64,000 nucleotides of DNA from Pectinophora gossypiella. Its lineage: Eukaryota > Arthropoda > Insecta > Lepidoptera > Gelechiidae. This document shows, in pieces, positions 51,101-54,680 of this stretch. The DNA lies in contig NC_065406.1 in assembly GCF_024362695.1 (NCBI RefSeq), forward strand, positions 11,904,001 to 11,968,000. Direction: 5' to 3'. The position numbers and the translations under genes were made by a program. Numbering within the stretch: the stretch's first letter is position 1; each line of letters starts with the position of its first letter. The notes under the pieces were generated by a model. The model was not told the DNA's origin. It worked only from the letters and a program-made list of their open reading frames with translations, and made no database searches.

Positions 51101-53870
51101 CCCAATCTCTATCAACGGATGTGTACTAAGGGTATGTCTGTCAGTAGCAGTGTTTATCAAACAAGGAGGTATACTGGCAAACAATGTTCAGTATTGTATT
51201 GACAAGGGTTCGTATTTATTGTTCCAAGTTCGATTGCGGCGGGCAAGTTTGATTGCGCTGTGAGTGGTTACAGCTGCCCTTAGTACTTTACTTACTGAAA
51301 ATAAATAGGTTTAGACGAAGTTTCTGTGGTAATTTGGACGGTCGAAATGTTTAATGTGTAGGGTCAATGATGGTAAATGTAATTAATTACATAAATAACG
51401 ATGTGATTTGGGTGGAGTTGTATACAAACGGAACTTTTGGATTCTCAAACTTGGGAGGTATTGTGTCTTTTTCTGTTTCCAACTAGTCAAATGAGTTACT
51501 CTTTACGAAATTACTCTATGGAATTTGTATGAAAAAGCACAATCTTCTTGATTAAAATCCATAAATAAGTTAAATAGAAAAAGAAAATGTTTTTCGTCAG
51601 TTTTAGATCTGTCTTTATTTAGAAATCTAAGTTTAGTACACGACCCAATTATCAATAATTACAATCTGCCTCAAATCGACATAAGCGGTCTAATCGTCTA
51701 ATGTTAGCAGTAGAAGACAGGAATAGTCCTGTCTTCTACTGCTAACATTAGACGATCTCATCATATGAAATCTTACTTTGTTTTTGTAAAGAAGAGTGTT
51801 ACAATAAACCCTTTTCAACCCTCTCTGTTTTATTTGCCCAATGGAGCATATTGACAGTTACTTTTACCTTTCAGATTTGTATACAGTAGTGCTTTCTTTT
51901 GTTTTTCTTGCAATGTGTTTTTCGTGTTTCGAATTAGAATTGTAAATTGATAAAAAATGTTTGTGTTCCTTTAATGCTCACCTATCCGCTTATCACGCAT
52001 ACGATTAAGGGTGGTATTAATAAAGTAATCTCAGCTGAGACTGCCCTCAAGATCGTGCTCAAGTCCCTGTTTTTATATGAGAACTGTCACATTGACATGA
52101 TCTTAAAAGCAGTCTCGAAGCTGAGATTGGTTTATTAATACCACCCTTAGTATCACTCGTACAAACAATTGTGCACAAGCACACCATTAAATTTTATTTT
52201 AAGTTATATCTGTCATTTTCTTATCCGCTGAAAATGAAAGGGACGGGTAATGACAGGCATAAAATTTACGCAACACACGACAATTTTAAGCAGAAATTTA
52301 AAAACTATAAATTTTATATTGGCTAGTAATCCTACAGTATTAAGTTGACAGCACACGTCAAACGGGTTGCATATGAGCGAGATGCCTATTTTATTCGCCC
52401 AGGTTATTCATTCATTTTAAAATTAACAGTTGTAAACCATCCGCCCCTTTCCTTTTCGGCGGATAAGAAAATGACAGGTATAACTTAACATAAAATTGGG
52501 ATGTGTCTGCAGAATTCTCCGCCTCTGAATAGTACTGATAGTTATGCTGTCCTCAGTCAGGTTCCAGGTTAGAGTCCCTGTGACTTGCCCTACTGTTTCA
52601 TTACTGTACGCACATTCAGATTGCCAATTATATACGCAATATCAAGTGAGCTGATGATGGAAGTTCGTGTCCCTCAAAAGTCAGGAGTTAGGATTTAATT
52701 CTTTATTATGATTTGTTTGGTGGTTATACGTAACAAGATAATTTAGTTACAAGATTAGTCCCGTCTTCTTATCTTGTGGGTTGTGAGGTGGAATACCAAC
52801 CTCATCAACCCTTATGTCAGGGTTATTACTGAGCCACCAAAGGCTGATGTGGCTCATGTAACGACAACATCAGTAAGTACGAGTAGTAACCGGGACCTAC
52901 GGCGGCGGACAAGATTAGTGATTTGCGCTTTTAGTGACGAACTAAGCGCAGTCAGATTTTAAACTTATTATTATATACATATGGATTATTGCAAGAATAT
53001 AACCATTACCCATGCGACCCACGCTCCAACCAGGTTATAAAATCAACTTTCGCATAGTTTCGATCTCCGTATGCATTCTAATCAAGCAATATGCACACGT
53101 CATGTGTGTGTGTGTAGATTTGACATCTATCAGTACTGAATACGCGATATTTATTCATTATTCTGGTTGCGAGAAAAAATGCAATGCTATAACCCTTCTA
53201 TTTATATATAGGTACTTATTTCAGTATTTAGACCAGCCTTCCGTCCGCCAATTCATCCACGCGGACATACTTAGTTATATAATAGATAAGAAATTGTTTA
53301 TTATAAAAGGACGCCACACACGAAAATATCGCGCTAAGTACCTAACTATTCAAAGTTTCTAAAAGTACTTACTCTATTGCTATCCGTATTGTAGGATTTT
53401 TACGAAAATGCGTCGTACGTTCCGTCGATTTTTACAATATGCAGAATTAAAATTGAAGTATCAATACAATTGTTAAGTTCTATAATTGAATGGGGTTTAC
53501 TCAGCTTGGATTCCGCCCGCTTAGCGCGCATGCCATTCGTATTCCGGAGTATGTTCGCATACTCTCGGTTGTCGTGGTGACGCGTTGTTTCGGTAGGCTC
53601 CTGCGGATGTCGTCTACTACATCTACAATTAGCCGCGCTATTAGAGCGCGCATACGTATGCGCTCGGATTCCAGCGGATTTTAGCAGTGAAGAATAGCCC
53701 CGTTCGATCAATATATGCTGTATTACCTTGCAGCGTCCGCCGCGTGGACAGCAGCAGCTCGGCGATAGGCCGCGTGGAGGCTGCGGCCCGGCGCTCCGCC
53801 ACGCGCCGCAGCGACGACCCTAGTTGCGTCTCCCGGCCCCGCCCGCAACACTGCCCGCCACACACTGGTC
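8995..53870 (-). CDS. dlp: dally-like glypican, eight exons, 5' exon missing
   Basis: Coding segments in transcript order are 53870-53727, 40005-39659, 38473-38262, 33534-33366, 13831-13584, 13212-13086, 9916-9748 and 9128-8995. All junctions are GT-AG and keep the frame, giving 515 residues plus stop. Visible cysteines, numbered from the first whole codon, are 3, 7, 8, 146, 203, 213, 216, 224, 228, 235, 295, 352 and 365: 13 of the 14 conserved in glypicans. The fourteenth lies N-terminal to these in family members, so the unseen first exon should carry it with the signal peptide. Ser-Gly attachment sites at 442-466 and a hydrophobic GPI tail end the protein. Similarity is to glypicans 4/6/1/2 (PFGEVPRQ, CxxC...PCRNYC, SEAIM, CWNG, NPEV) rather than 3/5, which favours dally-like over dally. 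Family knowledge: an extracellular GPI-anchored heparan sulfate proteoglycan acting in Wnt, Hedgehog and BMP distribution. The only sign of regulation seen is long introns. Confidence 0.92.
9129..9747 (-). other. dlp intron, nothing recognised
   Basis: AT-rich, no repeat or coding segment recognised beyond the splice sites. Confidence 0.6.
9748..9916 (-). CDS. dlp: dlp exon, heparan sulfate attachment region
   Basis: The acceptor is TTTTTCTATCCAG and the donor TATCG|GTGAGT, with 56 codons plus one base. After the helix end LLVSHSWGN comes an acidic Gly/Ser stretch with four Ser-Gly dipeptides, at serines 442, 444, 461 and 465. They lie in two clusters, DEGSGSGG and DDGSGEGSGLGG, each preceded by Asp/Glu as expected for heparan sulfate chains. 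The codons here are GC-rich. Confidence 0.92.
10003..10275 (-). mobile_element. tRNA-derived SINE, family B, diverged
   Basis: Read on the minus strand it has a degenerate tRNA-like head (complement of GGGAATTGAACCCTGGATC and TACTAGACCATCAAG), a body with the complement of ACCACAAAGT-like sequence, and the end TCTATCGTGTGGATTGTGAG. The best copy of this family is 57525-57840. Confidence 0.65.
10656..10946 (-). mobile_element. tRNA-derived SINE, family A
   Basis: Reverse-strand copy of the element at 926-1267. The tRNA-like box B complement (GGGAATCAAACCCGGACC) and box A complement (ACCACTAGACTACGG) are at the right end, and the CCCACTACTGGGCAGAGGCC tail is at the left. Confidence 0.85.
11359..12203. 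mobile_element. nested palindromic elements between a 70-bp duplication
   Basis: Direct repeats of about 70 bases (11359-11428 and 12132-12203, sharing CATAGCTTCCAAACAC and GATGCCTAATGAACAAGTTT) flank two abutting palindromic elements. These are 11435-11593 (GAAGCAATTCAT family) and 11594-12121 (AGATCTTAGAATT arms with repeated TTTCATGAAAT). A further inverted pair, GATATGTCGTGG at 11425 and its complement at 12124, encloses both. No open frame. Confidence 0.7.
11435..11593. mobile_element. MITE, GAAGCAATTCAT family, copy 1
   Basis: Inverted arms of the type GGGGGGT..AAAA.GGCCAC-ATCGAAGCAATTC enclose TTTGCATTGCGCAC. Relatives are at 33801-33939 and 56833-56992. Confidence 0.8.
12533..12735 (+). 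pseudogene. LINE ORF tail (RTE-like), decayed
   Basis: The plus strand encodes GRGRPKRTYCD..QDVVKKDQVKS and, in a second frame, RACMKTLIRVE, followed by a broken version of the VCQDRSKW segment. This is the usual C-terminal end of a lepidopteran LINE reverse transcriptase ORF. Frameshifts and stops show it is dead. A better copy of the end is at 36722-36920. Confidence 0.6.
13086..13212 (-). CDS. dlp: dlp exon, RYNPEV strand and helix
   Basis: The acceptor is TTGTCAAACAG and the donor CGACAG|GTGAGC. One base completes Glu373, then 42 codons follow in phase 0. Residues LNDQRYNPEV align with the family's LANQGNNPEV strand, and the closing helix DRLRQARQ with its C-terminal helix. No cysteine, as expected here. 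Confidence 0.9.
13213..13583 (-). other. dlp intron, nothing recognised
   Basis: Short intron with no repeats noted. Confidence 0.6.
13584..13831 (-). CDS. dlp: dlp exon, QECGPP to CWNG
   Basis: The acceptor is TTTGTCACCAG and the donor GGAGA|GTGAGT, with 82 codons plus two bases. It starts QECGPP (Cys295), equivalent to the family's QGCGPP. A Pro/Arg-rich linker follows, then a helix and the pair Cys352/Cys365 in LCDEPDF and DGCWNG. The linker is where glypicans carry a convertase site; here TARRDALR is the only basic patch seen, and cleavage is not shown. The exon sits 19.5 kb downstream of the previous one. Confidence 0.93.
14515..14615 (-). repeat. SINE family B fragment
   Basis: Contains CTCTCGTGTGGGCTGTGAGG and ACCAACCTTACCAACCC, matching the 3' end of family B. 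Confidence 0.65.
14725..14860 (-). repeat. interspersed repeat, copy 2
   Basis: Inverted relative of 1287-1400 (AAGCCGCCATTGCTAG, TAAGTGTTACCATTAAATT). Confidence 0.6.
15439..15640 (+). mobile_element. tRNA-derived SINE, family D, 5' part
   Basis: The tRNA-like head has box A (TAGCCCAGTTGG) and box B (GGTTCGAATCC). Then follow GATTGTCGAATTTGTTATCG, CATAAATGATTATCACG and GAGAAATGCATTTTCGGAGG. The open frame at 15546-15791 is this SINE read through, not a gene. Downstream family sequence appears at 53908-54047 and at the right edge. Confidence 0.82.
15943..15969 (+). repeat. 27-base poly(G) run
   Basis: An uninterrupted run of 27 G, preceded by GCGGGGGC. The length may be an assembly estimate. 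Confidence 0.9.
16507..16650 (-). repeat. non-LTR retrotransposon 3' end, fragment
   Basis: Shares CATTTCGCAAGGTGTTATGG and GAGAAGAAAT.ACAAGAAACTGC with 40747-41226 and 20883-21330. The element reads on the minus strand. Confidence 0.75.
17373..17465. repeat. inverted repeat, small MITE-like
   Basis: Arms of about 23 bases (ATTATATTGAGCGCTTCGAC and its near complement GGTCCAAGCGCTCGATATAAT) flank a centre with CATCTACGTAGATAG. Confidence 0.6.
17730..17835 (-). repeat. interspersed repeat family C, inverted
   Basis: CGGCTCACCATCTATCACGT, GGTCTAACAGAAAACTCC and GTGGGTACTTAGTTCATCTT are the reverse complement of the family C consensus. Confidence 0.75.
18270..18510 (+). repeat. interspersed repeat family E
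   Basis: Shares ATGAAATTCTGATTAC, ATAAA.ACAGATCTAAA and GACTAGTTGGAAAC with 54575-54680 (same orientation) and 51470-51630 (inverted). Confidence 0.6.
19618..19745 (+). pseudogene. RTE-type LINE ORF tail
   Basis: An open frame of 38 codons from 19618 to a TAG at 19732-19734 reads RWRDDLDACRRDW, then AQDREKWKEEGEAF and AQQWDLVG. This is the C-terminus of an RTE-like reverse transcriptase ORF. A short ATTAGATTAGATT tail follows, as at LINE 3' ends. It is 5'-truncated and explains the GAGGCCTTTGCCCAGCAGTG motif found in the SINEs. Confidence 0.75.
20883..21330 (-). mobile_element. non-LTR retrotransposon 3' end, 5'-truncated
   Basis: Near-copy of 40747-41226, with CAACGTAATTATCATGGATA, AATAACTAGAGGAACACATT and ACTTCACGTG.GCTTTA. 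Stops and shifts break the reading frame seen in the other copy. Confidence 0.78.
22203..22439. mobile_element. palindromic MITE, CATCGTAACG family
   Basis: Inverted arms of about 95 bases (GTGACATCGTAACGAATACT, TGATTC.GACCATGATTCTG, ATCAAGTGAAATTTTCCGTC) around a short AT-rich centre, ending TAACACCCTGTAT. Six full copies and several halves occur in the window. Confidence 0.85.
23010..23113 (+). mobile_element. composite tRNA-5S SINE, truncated
   Basis: Near-identical to the first 100 bases of the element at 3438-3658, ending at the A-run after GGATGGGTGACCAC. The LINE tail is absent. Confidence 0.85.
24930..25010. other. GC-rich island inside the dlp intron
   Basis: A short CG-rich block (GGCGGCGCGCGCGCCGGCGC) stands out from the AT-rich intron. 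No coding frame; possibly regulatory, which is inference only. Confidence 0.35.
25746..25830. repeat. half of a CATCGTAACG-family MITE
   Basis: One arm only: TTCCACTTAATATCAACTC, AATCATGGCCTGAATCATC, CGTTACGATATCACTAACA. Confidence 0.8.
25840..26100 (+). repeat. interspersed repeat family F
   Basis: Has GCCCCGCAGTACTATGTCTG, GCGCCCAGAGTAGTCTATTA and GCCTCTGAATAGTACTGA. I recognise the layout from moth genomes but cannot name it. A fragment is at 52517-52600. Confidence 0.6.
26901..26920. repeat. 20-bp perfect palindrome
   Basis: AAGTACTTAATTAAGTACTT; likely incidental in AT-rich DNA. Confidence 0.6.
27227..27450 (-). pseudogene. RTE-type LINE ORF tail, second copy
   Basis: The minus strand reads GRPPARWADDIVRYAGKQW, then RLAQDRKGWREEEAYTQQW and a stop, ending in an ATCTATCTA microsatellite tail. 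5'-truncated LINE insertion of the same broad family as 19618-19745. Confidence 0.75.
30528..30750 (+). mobile_element. SINE family B, headless copy
   Basis: Plus-strand copy with ATCACCTGATTGCCCGAAAG, CGTGCTTCGGAAGGCACGTT and CCACACAATAGAAGAAGAG, matching the family B body and 3' end; the tRNA head is mostly lost. Confidence 0.75.
33366..33534 (-). CDS. dlp: dlp exon, SEAIM helix
   Basis: The acceptor is TCTTGACAG and the donor GAAG|GTCAGT. One base completes Gly234, then 56 codons follow in phase 0. It begins with Cys235 (G-C-I in place of the usual G-C-L) and includes the conserved helix VSEAIMHALEN, which aligns with the ISEAIM..QEN segment of vertebrate glypicans 4 and 6. Ala/Arg-rich repeats (ARADADAALRALDSR) precede it. 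Confidence 0.92.
33547..33700 (+). repeat. interspersed repeat family C
   Basis: AACATTAGCTCACGACCATA, TTGAGGTAGTCAGAGATACA and TCTGTTAGACCAACGTGATA match the family. Confidence 0.8.
33801..33939. mobile_element. MITE, GAAGCAATTCA family, copy 2
   Basis: Diverged relative of 11435-11593: GACCACATTGAAGCAATTCA at the left, GCTTCAATGTCGCCATTTTA at the right. Confidence 0.75.
34815..35085 (-). mobile_element. SINE family A, head lost
   Basis: Reverse-strand body and tail of family A (CCTATACGTCCCACCGCTGG, AATCAACTGGATGGGG, CAAAGGACAGTCTCACAAAA); the tRNA head is missing. Confidence 0.75.
35598..35903. mobile_element. palindromic MITE (ATGAGACTCCCGATAT type), copy 2
   Basis: Arms with GCGTTTAAAGTAGGAATATG and ATGAGACTCCCGATAT are inverted at 35756-35800. 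The outermost ATTAAAACACATAAT is inverted at 35870-35886. The direct repeat TAACGTCGAATA lies at 35598-35609 and 35892-35903. An AT-rich insert sits between the inner right arm and the right end. Confidence 0.8.
36275..36500 (-). repeat. interspersed repeat family G
   Basis: The minus strand shares ATGTCTGTTATTCATGAAATT-like sequence, AGAAGTTAATAGAAAGCTCT-like sequence and an ATCTATATTTTT segment with 45130-45295 and 36940-36990 on the plus strand. Confidence 0.5.
36722..36920 (+). pseudogene. LINE ORF tail with inverted flanks
   Basis: The plus strand encodes RRACMKRLMNVEEAREVCQD and SKWNSIVSAYPGGK before a stop, the usual end of a lepidopteran LINE ORF. The segment CATAAACTCACGCCTATTTC at its left is the reverse complement of the sequence around its stop codon, so the ends are inverted repeats. 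A CATA microsatellite precedes it. Confidence 0.7.
37127..37220 (+). repeat. interspersed repeat family C
   Basis: TCGCGACTATATCCCAGTCA, ACACCTCACCGAGCTTTCTG and TTAGACTAACGTGATAGG match the family. Confidence 0.8.
38262..38473 (-). CDS. dlp: dlp exon, cysteine-rich centre
   Basis: The acceptor is TCATGACAG and the donor AGAGG|GTAAGT, with 70 codons plus two bases. It opens with the conserved helix LSRSLEAARALLQ and carries five cysteines (203, 213, 216, 224, 228) in the pattern C-x9-C-x2-C-x7-C-x3-C, followed by LNVARG. This matches the glypican CAHCRG...PC..YC block. There is an in-frame switch to watch: a naive reading of the minus strand in another frame gives a longer open frame near 38320 that is not coding. 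Confidence 0.92.
38474..39658 (-). other. dlp 1.2 kb intron
   Basis: Contains only the element end at 38737-38892; otherwise nothing recognised. Confidence 0.6.
38737..38892. repeat. single end of the 1908-2652 element family
   Basis: Matches 2510-2652 closely (TATACACTTTGGTACCATGT, GACAAATTGAACTGTAAGTC, TGTTAGTGCGATAGAGTTCT). No inverted partner nearby. Confidence 0.8.
39659..40005 (-). CDS. dlp: dlp exon, N-lobe helices
   Basis: The acceptor is TTTCTGTACAG and the donor CGACAG|GTGAGA. Its first two bases complete a Glu codon (residue 48), and 115 codons follow in phase 0. N59-K-T61 is an N-glycosylation sequon. The helical core has FFRDIFPVAYHN, then EECLKD with Cys146, and ends in PFGEVPRQ, a strong signature of the glypican 1/2/4/6 branch. 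The acidic, Arg-rich loop around RTDSDRDV is where family members differ most. Confidence 0.93.
40193..40320 (-). repeat. SINE family B fragment
   Basis: TTCTCTCGTGTGGGTTGTGAG, ACCAACCTCATCAACCCTGG and GAGCCGCCAAAGGC match the family's 3' end. Confidence 0.75.
40747..41226 (-). pseudogene. non-LTR retrotransposon ORF2 3' end
   Basis: The minus-strand frame 41226-40951 reads HTYNTRNKNKIVVQNSRLSK, then SFLGLCIRFYNKIPDNI and a Lys-rich end (YYKINDYLNDKNVW). This is the typical C-terminus of a lepidopteran non-LTR reverse transcriptase ORF. The 3' UTR extends to a TCAGAATCAGAATCA repeat at 40755. The element is 5'-truncated and lies in the same orientation as dlp. Other truncated copies are 20883-21330 and 16507-16650. 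Clade not settled. Confidence 0.75.
41618..41746 (+). repeat. left LTR
   Basis: Contains CTTTATAATAAACG, which could serve as TATA-like and poly(A) signal, and a TGTG-rich start. It differs from the right LTR by C for A in GTTTC(A/C)... (ACTCC against AATCC). Confidence 0.92.
41748..41757 (+). promoter_or_regulatory. primer-binding site (tRNA-Ser type)
   Basis: TGGCGACGAG is complementary to the 3' end of a serine tRNA with CCA added, as recalled from insect tRNA-Ser(GCT), and sits one base past the LTR. Serine-tRNA priming is known for mag-type elements. Confidence 0.7.
41792..43591 (+). CDS. Gag-protease-partial reverse transcriptase polyprotein
   Basis: 599 codons from the ATG that opens MTSGNFGI. 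The frame is open 26 codons further upstream, into the PBS region, but this start follows the PBS and the Gag head more naturally. Order: Gag capsid-like region (about 1-200), two zinc knuckles CX2CX4HX4C at 208-221 (CSVCGYFNHKTSEC) and 228-241 (CKRCNVKGHLRRMC), aspartic protease with DSGSAVTV near 289 and LLGRDF, then reverse transcriptase fingers and palm. The catalytic motif near 567-570 reads LLDD, where Ty3/Gypsy enzymes usually have YxDD. The frame breaks off about 20 codons later and ends in the right LTR, so thumb, RNase H and integrase are missing. Not self-sufficient. Confidence 0.9.
   Translation: MTSGNFGILTTFDHNVHTWNTYKSRVTQWFIANDINKTSDAAGEKRRAILLSALTEGTYKLAADLALPKQLEDVPFEDILKLLDNHFTPKRVGFGERHNFYAATQQPGESHTQWAARLRGLTAYCRFSNVEEVLKDRFIMGMLPGVEKEKLYTQDTAELTLVKAVELAESTRCARAGAAASASLSTPDVHLYKIARSDKKDAPVKVKCSVCGYFNHKTSECRFAKYVCKRCNVKGHLRRMCPNKVNYVDADGGEGDDDDGELYNIRSLRGEPMAETIYINGLQFTFEVDSGSAVTVIPESMYKKNFNNVPLSSTRKRLMTYTGNKIVCVGTVRLVVSYAGRKHSLDIYVVREAGPPLLGRDFISLFRLQLTPVNYCETDISVEQLQERFPRLFSDKLGKFNKYSIKLSLKDNAKPVFYKARPIAFALRDKVSEEIDRLVGLGVLQPVEHSEYASPVVPVLKRNGSVRLCADYSVSINKQLIVEQYPLPTVKELFSKLYGGQEFTKLDLSMAYNQFTLDEDSQMITCINTHRGLFKYTRLVFGLASAPAIFQRAMECVLAGMDGVLCLLDDVLITGKDRAEHISRLFAVLESSSTRGRKC
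43586..43714 (+). repeat. right LTR
   Basis: Same length as the left LTR. The gag-pol ORF's stop codon lies in its first six bases. Confidence 0.92.
44168..44325 (+). repeat. interspersed repeat family H, copy 1
   Basis: CACGCGCGTCTGTGTGTGTG, GAGGTAAACCTAGCTCAG and GAGAGTTGCCGTTCTA recur at 46899-47050. Confidence 0.75.
45130..45295 (+). repeat. interspersed repeat family G
   Basis: TGTCTGTTATTCATGAAATT, GAATAGAGCTATTTATATA and GGGGACCGTACCATGGAAAG relate it to 36275-36500 and 36940-36990. Confidence 0.5.
45320..45737 (+). mobile_element. 5'-truncated Jockey-type LINE with target duplication
   Basis: The frame 45357-45611 reads IEILQRFQNKTLRIITNAPW, NSRLHKELGIPTVSEELKN, NRITAHPNILARPLMD and RLRRRLPQDL, then TAA: the C-terminus of a Jockey-clade ORF2. 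A ~100-base 3' UTR ends in an A-run at 45719-45728. AATACGATAA occurs just past the A-run and at 45320-45329, a likely target duplication. Between the left repeat and the ORF lie extra tandem TTAATACGCAC units. Confidence 0.8.
45964..46210 (-). repeat. LINE 3' UTR-like A/T-rich repeat
   Basis: TTATTTATTTATTT followed by AAAAAGGTACATACAACATT and TGTAATCCAATGCGCTGTAT looks like an antisense LINE 3' end. Confidence 0.5.
46899..47050 (+). repeat. interspersed repeat family H, copy 2
   Basis: Matches 44168-44325 (GTGAGGTAAACCTAGCTCAG, GAGAGTTGCCGTTCTATA). The 46690-46870 stretch just upstream resembles 730-905. Confidence 0.75.
48128..48370. repeat. family C fragment followed by SINE family B fragment
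   Basis: 48128-48190 has AACATAAGCTCACGACTATA and GGGGTAGTCAGAGGCACA (family C). 48200-48370 is a minus-strand family B relative with CTCCCGTATGGATTGTGATA and GATCTCATTAGCCCTGATGT. Confidence 0.65.
48832..49047. mobile_element. palindromic MITE, CATCGTAACG family
   Basis: TAGGGTGTTAGTGACATCGT at the left, GATGTCACTAATTTAATACC at the right, with inverted arms between. Confidence 0.85.
49157..49260 (+). repeat. family C, strongly diverged
   Basis: AACATAACAAGTTCATGACC and TCCGAGCTTTCTGATTGA show weak but ordered similarity to family C. Confidence 0.5.
49640..49735 (+). repeat. interspersed repeat family C
   Basis: AACATAAGCTGACGGCTATA, GAGGTAGTCAGATGTACATC and CACACCTCACCGAGGTTTCT. Confidence 0.75.
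51470..51630 (-). repeat. interspersed repeat family E, inverted
   Basis: TTTCCAACTAGTCAAATGAG and TTTTAGATCTGTCTTTATTT are the reverse complement of 18270-18510. Confidence 0.6.
51694..51755. repeat. perfect 29-bp hairpin
   Basis: Arms 51694-51722 and 51727-51755 are exact reverse complements around a 4-base loop ATAG. No other copy seen in the window. Confidence 0.9.
52005..52149. mobile_element. short TIR element (TAAGGGTGGTATTAATAAA)
   Basis: The 19-base terminal arms are perfect inverted repeats (52006-52024 and 52131-52149). The inner sequence is also largely self-complementary (AATCTCAGCTGAGACTGC with GCAGTCTCGAAGCTGAGATT). Confidence 0.85.
52517..52600 (+). repeat. interspersed repeat family F fragment
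   Basis: CTCCGCCTCTGAATAGTACT and TCCCTGTGACTTGCCCTACT match 26005-26095. Confidence 0.75.
52762..52900 (-). repeat. SINE family B fragment
   Basis: CTTGTGGGTTGTGAGGTGGA, ACCAACCTCATCAACCC and AACATCAGTAAGTACGAGTA match the family's 3' part. Confidence 0.75.
53727..53870 (-). CDS. dlp: dlp exon, start of N-lobe (CGGQCC motif)
   Basis: The exon follows an acceptor reading TTGTTCCCAG and ends at donor CAAG|GTAATA. It begins with two bases completing a codon and ends with one base, for 47 whole codons. The CGGQCC motif (residues 3-8) matches the glypican cluster C-x(3-4)-CC before the first long helices. The rest is Arg/Ala-rich helix (ERRAAASTRP). GC content is much higher than in the flanks. 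This is the most 5' exon seen; the codon it completes comes from an unseen exon to the right. Confidence 0.88.
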
Positions 53871-53907
53871 CTGGGAACAACATTATATTTTAGTTAAATA
53901 CTACATC

Positions 53908-54047
53908 ACCTGTATTGGGCTGGTTTTTCCTTCGCGGGTTGGAAGGTCAGACAGGTAGTCGCTTCTTTAAAAAGCCGGACCTGTCAAATCTTCAAGTTAG
54001 GTACGCGGTTCCCGTGATAAAGGAATAACGCTAGGATGATGATGACT
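53908..54047 (+). mobile_element. tRNA-derived SINE, family D, 3' part
   Basis: ACCTGTATTGGGCTGGTTTT, TTCGCGGGTTGGAAGGTCAG and GACCTGTCAAATCTTCA, then TGATGATGATGA, are the body and tail of the SINE whose head is at 15439. It sits 38 bases from the dlp exon. Confidence 0.8.
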
Positions 54048-54574
54048 ACAAAATTATCACTATAGGTGAGTAATCTATTTAAGTGCTACATCAAGTAAGT
54101 AAGAACCTCACACTGGCCTGAGTAATAGAAAACTCCGCAGTAGCAGAAAACCCTTTGTATCATAGTAAGTCAATAATAAGTAAACCGAATGAATGAAGTT
54201 TTTAACTTTACCGTCGTAAGTTGCCTGCGTCTATAGACGTTATAGCAATAGAATGACTATGAACAGTATACATTCTCCTTACTCCAACATACTTAATGAC
54301 TGCGAAATCCCGTGTTTATTTGTTAATTACAAACATGCTCTAGTGTAAGCAAGTGTTGTCAGCGTGAGACGTCTAGAGCACCCTTGTCACACCTCTGTCA
54401 CCCTGTCATTCGTCATACCTTTACTCTTGTTTCGAGGGTAATCAATTAGTAGTGTGTGACAGATCATATGCGAGTGGCAGTGGTAAGGTATGGTTAAGGT
54501 GTATCGAACCGTGTATCGATGAAGAAGTCTATACCTAGTAACTGTTGTAATTGGATCTTGTACTAGGTTCAAGA

Positions 54575-54680
54575 TAAATAATGAAATTCTGATTACTAAA
54601 TAAAAACAGATCTAAAACTAAAGAAACACATTTTCATTTTTCTATTTTACTTATTTATGAATTTTAATCGGACAAGTGGG
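54575..54680 (+). repeat. interspersed repeat family E
   Basis: ATGAAATTCTGATTACTAAA and ATTTATGAATTTTAAT match 18280-18380. Confidence 0.65.

Larger units (their letters stand above)
40006..53726 (-). other. dlp 13.7 kb intron, remaining sequence
   Basis: Outside the elements listed inside it, the intron is AT-rich and shows no coding exon. 47060-48120 and 49740-51460 hold nothing I recognise. Confidence 0.6.

Noticed and set aside
53012..53362. 116-codon plus-strand open frame
   Set aside because: No domain, low-complexity hydrophobic composition, in an intron next to repeats.
53400..53711. 103-codon minus-strand frame just downstream of a dlp exon
   Set aside because: It lies past a good donor site at 53727 and does not resemble glypican.
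54387..54572. Candidate first exon of dlp on the minus strand
   Set aside because: Starts with Met but lacks a signal peptide and the expected cysteine, and no one-base-phase donor is evident.
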